A stretch of 64,000 nucleotides of DNA, from positions 92,550 to 156,549 of the forward strand of contig RPFO01000080.1 in NCBI GenBank assembly GCA_009746045.1, written 5' to 3'. Origin of the DNA: Mesostigma viride. Its lineage: Eukaryota > Streptophyta > Mesostigmatophyceae > Mesostigmatales > Mesostigmataceae. Position 1 is the stretch's first letter; the number at the start of each line of letters is the position of its first letter. The notes under the pieces were generated by a model. The model made no database searches, was not told the origin of the DNA, and saw only the letters and a list, made by a program, of their open reading frames with translations. Positions 1 through 11,600 of the stretch are shown here, one piece after another. The translations under genes and the position numbers were made by a program.

Positions 1-2680
1 CATCATCGTGAGGGTGGGTGCATGCACGAAGAAGCAGCAGGGCAAAGCAGTGGATGGATCTGCTGAGCTGTCGACGTGATGCGTTAGCCCCTAAATGGTC
101 TTGCTGCCGATTTTCCGCCAAAAATCGAGTTCCAGCCGATGCATCGGCCCCTTCTCGGGGGACCAGATGCCGCGAAATCTATTGAGAATTAGGAAACGTT
201 TAGCTGAGAAGATCGAAAGTTTATAAATTCTTCACAGCATGGTACTAGGGTTTGCATACTTTTGACAAAGTTATAGAGGTGTTCTGGCCGGTCAAAGTAC
301 AAGGGGTCAGGGTACTTTTTCACGTACAACGTGCATTCCGGAAAACGACGACCTGGCCATGGCGGCTTGCGCCCACGCATGGCATTTACGTTTGCGTTCG
401 AATTTTCTGTCCAAACTTAGGATATTGATTTTAAACGTCCTAAAGATCATACAGGCCAATTTTTGGTTCGCGGGAATGCCATTTGATAGGTGTCGGCAGC
501 GTTCTTGCTGGAAAAAACTGCGATCAGGCCGGACGATAGAAACGTTGACAGCAATACCTTTCCGGCGTATTTTAAAGGATATATTGGTTTCTTTGTACTT
601 TTTATGATACATAGTAGTCGTAAACGTGCAAGGGTGGCCAGAAATCGCCGAATCCAGCGACCATGCTGCACAGCTTTGGTGTGCCGAAATGCGCCATTTT
701 GCGGCCACCGCCTGGGCCAAGGTAACGCCATCCATGCCTGGTAAAGCTTAAGCATAGTTTTCCTATCGATGTTTGACGTTTATATATACGTTCTAGCTTG
801 TGTAGCACATTCTTTTTGCACTATTCATGCTCTTTCTTGACCCTGGCCTGGCCCCTTTCTAAAACACCCTTCTTAGATGCTTCCCTCAGTCAGTTGACCT
901 GCCACAGGGTGATGGTGATAAGTTTTAAAGGCTGTATGGGTTTGAATACCTCCATATATGTTTGTTATACATTTCCCATACACATATTGCATGAGTGTGA
1001 GGCAGTTGGCTGGTCTCTGTGGCATCATCAAGCACGTAACTGGTGAGTAAAAGCTTCCCATTGACACCATGTGCCACCAGGTGTGCTGGCCATCACCTGG
1101 CAAGCTATAGCAGCTTAGGCCTAGTTTATCCTTGCTAGGGCAGGCTGAATTAGGCTCAACACCACTAGTTTGTTGGTGGCTGCCTCCTAGAATGCATGCC
1201 TTGCGTAGGGTGTCCGTACCACGTTACCTACGTGCATGGACAAGGTGGCACCTGCACATAGGTGCCATGTAAGGGCAGTGTGACGACGCAGTTATGTTTC
1301 CCCATCATTGTGGAAGGGAAATGTATTGTTTGGCATGGTTGGTGGCCATATGAGGAGGTAGTATGCCCACCCCTACTCCCTTGGTTGCTTTTTACCAACG
1401 GTACCCCTATGGGCTGTACTGGGTGTAACTGCTGGTATACCCACCCAAATGATGACCCCAATGGCTCAAACTGTTCAGCAACTAATTGTTTATCATCCCT
1501 GAAGTGGTAGGTGCCTAGGTCTTATAACATAATTCAAAATGCACATTCTACCAAAAATGAAAACGCGCGTCTTGACCCCCCTGACTTTGACGGCAGTTAA
1601 ACATGGCCTACCCTGCATATATGTGAGGTTGTGATATACCAACCCGAAGGGCAACTCATGGACATGCTTGGCCCCCAAGGACAGCCATTGGATATGGGTA
1701 GGTTGGATGGCATCTGGTTTGCAAAATTGTGAAGATCCAGCCGATTTATCGGCAGGATCTCAGACCATTTAGGGGTTAGAGTATGTTAATGTCGTCAAAT
1801 CAGCGTGCTGCAAAGGCTCAAGAAAGCGCTAAAAACATGTTCATTTATGGACTTTTGATCGCCAGAAGAGTACCTCGGTACATAAAAGCTTCTTGGTTTA
1901 CCGAGTTCCTTGTCCTTTATATGTTCATAATGTGGAGGCCTTGCTGACCCCTGAACATTCGCCCATCATGTCTTGATGCCACTGGTTTTGCAAGCTTGTG
2001 CTTCATTCAGTTGTCCATTAGGCCCAGCTGATGCCACTGGCCTCTTGGATCAATCTTGGCGACATGAACCGCATTCTTAAGTTAAGCTGGCCCTTAGCAT
2101 TAGCCATATGACACTTGTTGTGTATACAATGTGGTGCCGTATATACAGTCGTGTATACATGCCGTATATGCGGTGTGTATATTGTAGACAGTTAGTGCCG
2201 TATATGCAGTCAAACCATGGCATGATTGCCATCGTGTAGTGATTAGCAACAGTAAACAGTAACAACCGGACATGCGAGCTGCAGCGACTGGAAAGATGAG
2301 TAAAGTTACCGGTTAGCAAATCAAAGCAAGCACAAGGGGTCGCACTTGGCTAAGGACCATTGACAGAAATTAGCAACCCGCGTTCCTACCAACAGTGTGG
2401 TAAGCGCTGAAACAACAACCACATCACAACCCCTTCCAATCTGTACAACGATGCTTTATTTAGGTGCGACAGCATACGGTAACCACGCTACCTGTGATTT
2501 CACCCCTGCTGTCAATGTTATGTCCCGTCCTTAGGCTGGGCTGCGGTAGCTGCTGGCCACGCAACCTGATACCGGCACGCCCCCCTTGCTGCATGCATTC
2601 CGCTCACTGGTTTGTTTTAGCACCTGTCACACCACATGTGTGTGCTTCTCCTGTTTCTGATTTGCAATGCTCCACTGCAG
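1..2680. other. Non-coding left edge, probably intron of the deubiquitinase gene
   Basis: No exon is recognised here. The first visible exon of the plus-strand deubiquitinase begins at 2681 straight after a pyrimidine-rich AG acceptor and is internal to the protein, so this stretch should be intron, possibly with unseen exons further left. It contains a possible inverted-repeat element (84-1779) and short reiterated TGTATA/CCGTATATG motifs at about 2110-2210. Small open frames show no family resemblance or exon-like base composition. Confidence 0.5.
84..1779. mobile_element. Possible DNA element bounded by imperfect inverted repeats
   Basis: The plus strand at 84-101 (TTAGCCCCTAAATGGTCT) recurs inverted at 1762-1779 with about one mismatch. 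On both sides the similarity resumes a few bases inward with CTGCCGAT and a nearby CAGCCGAT/ATCGGCTGG motif. This could be the terminal inverted repeats of a ~1.7-kb non-autonomous element. No target-site duplication or transposase frame was found. The pair may instead be two inverted copies of a short repeat. Confidence 0.35.
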
Positions 2681-5600
2681 GTGGCCACCGAGGAAGACCT
2701 GCGCGACCAGATCGGCACGAGCCGCCACTTCGACCTGGTGGACTTTGACCAGGTGAAGACCTTCCGTATGGAAAAGTCCCTGCACCTCACCGAGTTTCGC
2801 AAGGAGGTGAGTGGCCTGGATCTTCTGCCATTGCTGACTGCAAACGCCCGAAAAGGCATCACAAAGAAAGAGCGGATGCTGATAGATGCTGTTCTTGGCA
2901 TGCACAGAGGAAAGAAGCCATGGAGGAACGGAATAATGCGGCATGGGGCGCTTCATGGAAGAGTGTGTTAGACGCGACGACTGTCCTTCAATCTGGTCTC
3001 ATTACTTACTTGGTTCCTTTTTCTCTTGTCATGTTTCACTGAGTCCTTTGGGGGGGTTTGCTCCGTGAGTCCATTTTATTTTGTGTCTGGAGTCCCTTGG
3101 ACACCCCCTTGAACTGCTTTCACAGGAACGGTGCGGTTCTAATTTCATCATATTCAATACAATAGCTTTTGTCTTGCCATGCCGGGATCCTGCGGCTGTG
3201 GCTGTGACAGGTGGCGGCAATGTGGGGCGTGCCGGAGGGCCAGCAGCACTACTGGACGTTTGCCCGGCGGCAGAACGGAAGCTACCGTCCCCACCAGTGT
3301 TACAACCCCGGTGACAACAAGCCGCTGGTGGGTATCTGCAGTATGTGCCAACCAAATGCAGGTATATTTTACATCGGGTCGATGGATGTGGGGGCTTGGG
3401 GCTACGTTTCACGAGGGTGACCCAATTGCCCCCGCGTTTGCTGTCGGCCCTCTCTCGGCCCGCGTGCCGCGTGGGGCTGTTGGGGGTGTTGGGGGTGTTG
3501 GGGCTGTTGGGGTTGTTGGGGTTCTTGGGGTTGTTGGGGCTATTGGGGTTATTGGGGTTGTTGGGGTTATTGGGGTTATTGGGGTTATTGGGGTTATTGG
3601 GGTTATTGGGGTTATTGGGGTTATTGGGCAGTGTTTTTTTTAAGGTTTTCGTTACTAGTGGCGCTAGGCCACTTGTGGCGTTTCGAACTATGAAAACTTC
3701 AGTTTACTCGGCCAATGTGTGGCTTTAAGCCAATTAAAATTGGGCTTGGCACGGCCACGTGTGGCGGGCTGGCTTTTTGGTGCAGCAAATGACCCTACCG
3801 GCAGCGGGGTCAGCGCGGCGCGGCGCCGTACTGGCATTCCAAGTTCAAAGTAGTTCAGAACAGTATGTTTAATTATCTTAAGTTCAAACTAGTAGAATTT
3901 ATTAGAATCATTCACGCCTTAAGTTGGGTTCACGCCTGAAGTTGGGTTGACCAAAAACCTCGAACCCAACTTAAGGCGTGAATGCCTGTACACAAGGCGG
4001 GCGAGCGTCTCCGTCTCAGGCATCGGCGCCGGGCGTACTTGGTAAATTAACAACAACGATTACCACTACAGCCACTGCTTAACAAAACGATTACTGAAGT
4101 GCCGAAAGTCGAAACACATAGTCAATGCAATGCAGTACAGTACTGTATGGCTGGCGAGTGACTGGAACTGAGGCGCCAGCCGCCAGGCCGCCAGCCAGCT
4201 GAAGCCAGAAAATGCACACAAGCTGCAGTCTGCACAGTGCACTCTGGTCTCTGGCAGCGGGCCACTTGCCACTTGGCACTTGGCCGGGCTCTACGTACAT
4301 GCACTATGCAGTCAGTAAGTCAGTCAGTCATAGTAATACTCATAGTAGTTCTAGTACTAGGGAGGCTTGTGGCGGAACGCCGGCCGGAAGACCGGCTGAC
4401 ACCGCCAATTGTGGCGTAGCCTGTACTAGAGTGAACTTCAGGCACGGCCACCCTGTGGCGAAACGAAACTACAAAGTAGAACAGCACGGCCAAATTGTGG
4501 CTTCTTGGGTGCCCTGTCCAAGTGGGTGGCACCGCCACATTTTGCCAAAAAAAGTGCCACACCGCCACATTTGGCGGTGTATCGCCACTAAAAAAAACAC
4601 TGTTATTGGGGTTATTGGGGTTATTGGGGTTATGGGGGTTATTGGGGTTATTGGGGCTATTGGGGTTGTTGGGGTTATTGGGGTTATGGGGGTTATTGGG
4701 GTTGTTGGGGTTATTGGGGCTATTGGGGTTATTGGGGTTATTGGGGGTATTGGGGTTGTTGGGGTTGTTGGGTCGGTCCGTTTGGTCCGCTGGGCCGTCG
4801 GTCGGGGGCGGAGTGACGGGGCGGGCGGGGGAGGGGGGCTGGGCGGGGGAGGGGCGGTGGGGCGGTGGGGGTTGGGGGCACACGCGTAGGAAACGTTACT
4901 AGGACACTAGCATGACCGTTTCTAGATCAATATAAGTGGCTTATACCTATTGCAATGAATGAATACATGATATAAGTGTCACTTACATGGCAAAAATTCG
5001 AATTTGAGCTAAGTTTCTCACAAAGGGGTGACCAAACTCGACTTCTGAGGCGTGCTAGGGGTCAAATATCGTTGGAAAGGTAGTACAACTATCAAATAAT
5101 TAGTACAATTGCTATAGAAGTAGTACAAATATCTCGGTAGTACAAATGTCAGTCCTCTAGTACAGATCTCGGTTCGGCAGAATTAGCGTGCCGGACTTAG
5201 CGCACGATGCATGGGTGCGTGAATTTAATGCATATAATGCGCTATTTTTATGTAAAATGCAATTGTTGAGTGCATAAAGGCTTGCACAACACTTGAAATG
5301 GTTGTTAGTGAGTGAAAGAGAGCGATTGCAAGCAAGCGAGTGAAATCAAGCGATTGAACGCGGCGTTCTGCACCGATTCGCCCTCATTTTCTGGATCTGG
5401 AACGATAAATGAAACGCCACGAAGACGAAGCGGGCGATAAGGTGTGTCCTTAGCTAGCTTACATCAAAGCCGCCATCAATCGTGATTTTCTTTGCGTTTC
5501 TAGCTAGCTTACATCAAAGCCGGCATCAATCGTGATTTTCTTTGCGTTTCTAGCTAGCTTACATCAAAGCCGGCATCCATCGTGATTTTCTTTGCGTTTC

Positions 5601-8600
5601 TAGCTAGCTTACATCAAAGCCGGCACCAATCGTGATTTTCTTTGCGTTTCTAGCTAGCTTACATCAAAGCCGGCATCAATCGTGATTTTCTTTGCGTTTC
5701 TAGCTAGCTTACATCAAAGCCGGCATCATTCGTGATTTTCTTTGCGTTTCTAGCTAGCTTACATCAAAGCCGGCATCCATCGTGATTTTCTTTGCGTTTC
5801 TAGCTAGCTTGCATCAATGCCGGCATCATTCGTGATTTTCATTGCGTTTCTAGCTAGCTTACATCAAAGCCGGCACCAATCGTGATTTTCTTTGCGTTTC
5901 TAGCTAGAAACGCAAAGAAAATCACGATGGATGCCGGCTTTGATGTAAGCTAGCTAGAAACGCAAAGAAAATCACGATTGGTGCCGGCTTTGATGTAAGC
6001 TAGCTTGAAACGCAAAGAAAATCACGATGGATGCCGGCTTTGATGTAAGCTAGCTAGAAACGCAAAGAAAATCACAATTGGTGCCGGCTTTGATGTAAGC
6101 TAGCTAGAAACGCAAAGAAAATCACGATTGATGCCGGCTTTGATGTAAGCTAGCTAGAAACGCAAAGAAAATCACGATTGGTGCCGGCTTTGATGTAAGC
6201 TAGCTAGAAACGCAAAGAAAATCACGATGGATGCCGGCTTTGATGTAAGCTAGCTAGAAACGCAAAGAAAATCACGATTGATGCCGGCTTTGATGTAAGC
6301 TAGCTAGAAACGCAAAGAAAATCACGATTGATGGCGGCTTTGATGTAAGCTAGCTAAGGACACACCTTATCGCCCGCTTCGTCTTCGTGGCGTTTCATTT
6401 ATCGTTCCAGATCCAGAAAATGAGGGCGAATCGGTGCAGAACGCCGCGTTCAATCGCTTGATTTCACTCGCTTGCTTGCAATCGCTCTCTTTCACTCACT
6501 AACAACCATTTCAAGTGTTGTGCAAGCCTTTATGCACTCAACAATTGCATTTTACATAAAAATAGCGCATTATATGCATTAAATTCACGCACCCATGCAT
6601 CGTGCGCTAAGTCCGGCACGCTAATTCTGCCGAACCGAGATCTGTACTAGAGGATTGACATTTGTACTACTTCCGAGATATTTGTACTACTTCTATAGCA
6701 ATTGTACTAATTATTTGATAGTTGTACTACCTTTCCAACGATATTTGACCCCTAGCATGCCTCAGAAGTCGAGTTTGGTCACCCGTTTGTGAGAAACTTA
6801 GCTCAAATTCGAATTTTTGCCATGTAGGTGACACTTATATCATGTATTCATTCATTGTAATAGGTATAAGCCACTTATATTGATCTAGAAACGGTCATGC
6901 TAGTGTCCTAGTAACGTTTCCTACGCGTGTGCCCCCAACCCCCACCGCCCCACCGCCCCTCCCCCGCCCAGCCCCCCTCCCCCGCCCGCCCCGTCACTCC
7001 GCCCCCGACCGACGGCCCAGCGGACCAAACGGACCGACCCAACAACCCCAACAACCCCAATAGCCCCAATAACCCCAATAACCCCAATAGCCCCAATAAC
7101 CCCAACAACCCCAATAACCCCCATAACCCCAATAACCCCAACAACCCCAATAGCCCCAATAACCCCCATAACCCCAATAACCCCAATAACCCCAATAACC
7201 CCAATAACCCCAATAACCCCAATAACCCCCATAACCCCAATAACCCCAATAACCCCAATAGCCCCAACAACCCCAACAACCCCAACAACCCCAACAGCCC
7301 CAACACCCCCAACACCCCCAACAGCCCCACGCGGCACGCGGGCCGAGAGAGGGCCGACAGCAAACGCGGGGGCAATGGGGTCACCCTCGTGAAACGTAGA
7401 GGAGACGGTATAAGGGAATACAACGCAAACTAGTACAGTTGGCATTATTCAAGTTTTTGTAGACCCCCAAAACTCGCTTTTTTTCAGGAACAGCTTTTTA
7501 GGAACAGGCAAAAACGCTTTGGGCCAATCAGAATGCAGGGATTTGTTTCCTTTTGACCTTCTGGCCAATCAGAATGCAGGGATTCCCCTTTGCCTGTTCC
7601 TGGCCCCTTTGAAAAAGGTGGTCATGCTGGAACAGGCCGGCCACGGGCCGACCAGCCACGGGTGCTGCCACGGGCCGCAACGACCCCGCTTGACCGCCGC
7701 GGAAGCTAGCATTAGGCGGAGCCTATGGGGTCAGCTTGCTTGGGCGTAGGGAAGGATCTCTTTCAATGTGGAAGTGCTTCGACAGACATAGAAGGGAGGC
7801 GGGGGGTGTGTGCCTTTAAACATCTTCCACGTCTTCAGCCGCTGTGCTCTCCATAGTTACACCATCCCCTGTCAAGAAAGTTAATTAACTCTTCGCAGAT
7901 AAGACCAGTGGCCTTGCCCGCTGCCAGGCCAATCCACCCTATAATCACAACCCTCTTCTGGTTGCCTTAAACACAGAATGAGGGTTTTCTCATAAGTTCT
8001 TGGTGGTTTATTGCTTCCGGCGGGAGTGCGTATGGGGAACAGGGTTCCATGGAGTTGGATGTTCCATGTGTAAAAAGCAATGTGCCTTTGCGTGTGCCGC
8101 AGGCGATTTGGGTGGGTGGGTGTGAATGTGAGTGGGAAGCTGGGGAAAACGGCCAGGCCTAAACATGATGGAAGGGCCCATGTGTTTCTTATTTAGCCAT
8201 GTTATTTGCAATGCAGGAATGCTGATTTATGGATCGTGCGTCTGAGCTATCTTTCATGTCATCTGGGGCAAACTGAGCTTAGCTGATCATGGTTGCCGTG
8301 TCGCTTATAAGTACTCTAACTCGATAGTTAATGCTGGCAGGGATACGGTCTGCGTCAGCTGCAAAAGCTGGCTCCGGCAGAGTGATTCCTAAGCAGCAAG
8401 GGAAGCGCCTTGTTCTTGTTGCTGCCTCCCAGCCCAACCTAGATGAGTCAGATTCTGTAGTTTGAAAGCTGAGGGATCCCAGGCATGCCAGACGTGCTTA
8501 AACAATATCTTACCCGTGCTGTAAACAAGGGGGTCGACGCATTATGCGTGTGATCTCACATTGTGGATAATGCTTTACTGGGTGAAGTTTAGCTTGTCGC

Positions 8601-11600
8601 GCCGCCTACAGAACAGAGACAAATAAGACACGCACTACGGCATGCTACGTGACAGAAACCAACTTGGGTATCAGACAAATAGGACACGCACTACGGCATG
8701 CTACGTGACAGAAACCAACTTGGGTATCAGACAAATAGGACACGCACTACGGCATGCTACGTGACAGAAACCAACTTGGGTATCGGGTGAGTTGGCGTCG
8801 GTTGTGGTCTGACGGGTGCTTGGCATGTTGGGACAACTCATCCCTCTTCCCCCCCCAGGAGTCCATCCCCAGGAGTCCATCCATGGCGGACGCCATCCCT
8901 GAGCAACGAATGACGCTCGACCTGCTCTTGGTAAGCTTCAGGGCGTCACTTGGCAAATCCAACTGTGTGTTGGGACCTGGTGTGCAGGGACCTGGTGTGT
9001 AGGGACCGGTTAAGGTATTTCCCACCAATGACGATGATTTAAAAGACGCTCAGGGGACAGCTGGGTCACAAACCTGGCCAGAAAAATAGGCATGTCACCC
9101 CCAACACTCACCCAAATCAAACCGCAGTGACCTCATTTTTGGTATCACGCCAAGCTCAGTCTAGGTGTAAATGGCTTTTTCTCCATATTCTCAGCTTGCA
9201 GAACGACAAAGCGTGCAAGATAAAGATTTGACTGTCGATAGGAGATATAAATGTTGTATACTTTGTTGCTTTTCTCTTGCATTTAACATACTAACCTGGG
9301 AAGTTGCAGGCTGCCGGGTGGGTAGGGTTGGAAGAGTTGGAAGAGTTGGAAGAGTTGGAAGAGTTGGAAGAGTTGGAAGAGTTGGAAAGAGTTGGAAGAG
9401 TTGGAAGAGTTGGAAGAGTTGGAAGAGTTGGAAGAGTTGGAAGAGTTGGAAAGAGTTGGAAAGAGTTGGAAGAGTTGGAAGAGTTGGAAGAGTTGGAAGA
9501 GTTGGAAGAGTTGGAAGAGTTGGAAGAGTTGGAAGAGTTGGAAGAGTTGGAAGAGTTGGAAGAGTTGGAAGAGTTGGAAGAGTTGGAAGAGTTGGAAGAG
9601 TTGGAAGAGTTGGAAAGAGTTGGAAAGAGTTGGAAAGAGTTGGAAGAGTTGGAAGAGTTGGAAGAGTTGGAAGAGTTGGAAGAGTTGGAAGAGTTGGAAG
9701 AGTTGGAAGAGTTGGAAGGGTTGGAAGGGTTGGAAGGGTTGGAAGGGTTGGAAGGGTTGGAAGAGTGGAAATGTGTGTGGGAGGGGGGGGGGCGGGTAAG
9801 GGGGAAGAGAAGGGCAGTTTCTGTTTGGTGGGGTATCCACCACTAACTGAGTTACTTTGGTGTTTCGTGACAAGCCTGTAACGTCCAACATATCTTCTTG
9901 CCACTAACCTCGTGCTTTTTTGGTGCGCTTCAATCTGAATTTCAATGCACTGGAAGTAATTACACCATCCAATGTCTGGATTACTCCGTCGTCCTCCAGG
10001 TACCTGCCAGCACATTATCCATCAAATAATGTTGTGGCTGCATACACGCTCTTTAACATGGTGTTCATGTCAACTGCTGAGTCTATTGTGAGCCCCAACG
10101 CCACCCGATCTTGTTGCGCTGTATTTGTTCTGTCTGTCAGACCAAGTCAGGTGTGCCCACACGTTATACCAATAAGGGCTCCCTGCTCTTCTTGAAGTTG
10201 TACGACCCGCTGGAGGAGAGGATGACCTATGCGGGTCACATTTTGGTCAAGAGCGCGGCCAAGCTGCGAGATGTTCTTCCACGTGTGCGCCTCATCGCAG
10301 GGTACCTTCCCCTGCAAGACCTGCAGGTGTATGAGGAGATTTGGCAGAATCCGAAACCAGTGTGTCGCCTTATGGACGACGAGCTGACGGCGGCAGAGAG
10401 CGAGGTAAACTCTCGCAACAGCCATTTTTTTTGTGAGTAAATGTGAGTTCCAGCATCGAGCAGTATACACACTAGGGAGGGCTCGGTGATCTTCAAGAGC
10501 ATACGGAGGCGACGCGTGTACAGTTTCTTGTCTGCGAAAGGTTTGCCTCGGCAAACTTGCCATGTATAAGTTCTGGATGAATGGTTGGGGTGGACAGGTG
10601 GGGCGGGCGGGGGGAAAGGAAGAGGGGACTTAACGGGGAATCACGGGGTTGTGTGTGCGATTGGTACACTTTGTACTGTGCTGTGCTGGGGGTGGTTTCT
10701 AGGGTGCTCGCTTATGAACCTGTTTCACGTATACAAAATTCAGGCTTCTCCTGGTCTCTAATTCAGCAAGGTATAGGTGACTCACAGAGCATCTGCTTGT
10801 AATGCGGTGGATGCGGTGACCTAACCTTGGCACGCAAACAATCCTGCTCGTCACCGCGGTATATATATGCATGTATGTCGTGGTTCGATGTCCATCGAAG
10901 CTGCGTGCCGAGCCATGGCTTTCCCTCATCACGCCACTAATGTTATTACTGCAGTACATGTGCGTCAATTTAACTTTGCCTTCGTATAGAAGCACCATAA
11001 GCAACCGCCTTGTACAGTTTCCTGAGCGCAATCCAAGCACAGTCAAGTCTTGCTGTGAAATTAGCGTATTGAGAGAAACGCATGACGGCATAGTTGGACT
11101 ATCTGCCACCCATAATATGCCACTTTTTCCTCACATGGTAGGTCGCTGGCCCTGGGCATAAGGGCCGCCCTGCATGGAGGTTCCGCGATAGGCTAGTAAT
11201 AAGGACGTATGATATAAACTACCCGGCATCGGGGTATAGTGTTGAAGCCAGATCGTTGATCATCTGGGGTTAGAATAACCATAGGCAGTGATGCAGGCCG
11301 AGACCCCCCACTGGGCGCTATCCGAGCGAGTTCCGCGGTACCATTGCAATACATCAGGTCAGCCATTCGCCGTATTCGTTGGTCATTTGAAAGAATCCGA
11401 TTTCTCTGAAAATAGTTCATTAAACAGAATGCGGGAAAGAAAGAGCCGCCACAACCTTGTGGCTGTACATGCAGAAAGGCTTGTTAGACGAACGGGGACG
11501 GCTTGTTGTTTACCGGGGAATCCTACTGGCAACTAGCTTTGCCTTTTGTAAGTCAAGCACCCGTTTGTTTGAACGGCCGGCCATGTGTGGAATGCTGACG

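Larger units (their letters stand above)
3402..7399. repeat. Giant palindrome (foldback-type inverted repeat) inside an intron
   Basis: The two arms are reverse complements with no spacer; the symmetry point lies between 5903 and 5904. The right arm is about 1.5 kb (5904-7399). The left arm is the same but is split by a 974-bp element (3629-4602). From outside in, each arm has a short unique end (TACGTTTCACGAGGGTGAC), an array of GGGGTTATT-like units, a G-rich stretch, a ~550-bp unique segment with several TAGTACA motifs, and nine 50-bp tandem repeats. Few mismatches separate the arms, so it formed recently or is kept alike by conversion. The layout recalls Foldback elements, whose inverted repeats are built of tandem repeats. 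No transposase frame and no target duplication were seen. It lies between deubiquitinase exons 3211-3327 and 8859-8930. Confidence 0.93.

Noticed and set aside
5451-6356. Regular 50-bp repeats as a CRISPR array
   Set aside because: No spacers; contiguous units; orientation flips at the centre; eukaryotic intron.
6908-7445. Asn/Pro/Ser and Gly/Leu-rich frames, also at 3179-3728 and 4212-4902
   Set aside because: Translations of GGGGTTATT arrays in the palindrome arms.
8873-8930. Alternative acceptor at the second CCCCAG of the 72-nt exon
   Set aside because: It shifts the frame and meets TGA within the exon; the first acceptor keeps phase 0.
9171-10015. Long open frames on both strands (repetitive RVG, ELE, SWK, LPT, FQL peptides)
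   Set aside because: Translations of the 9-bp GAGTTGGAA microsatellite; the period keeps all frames open.
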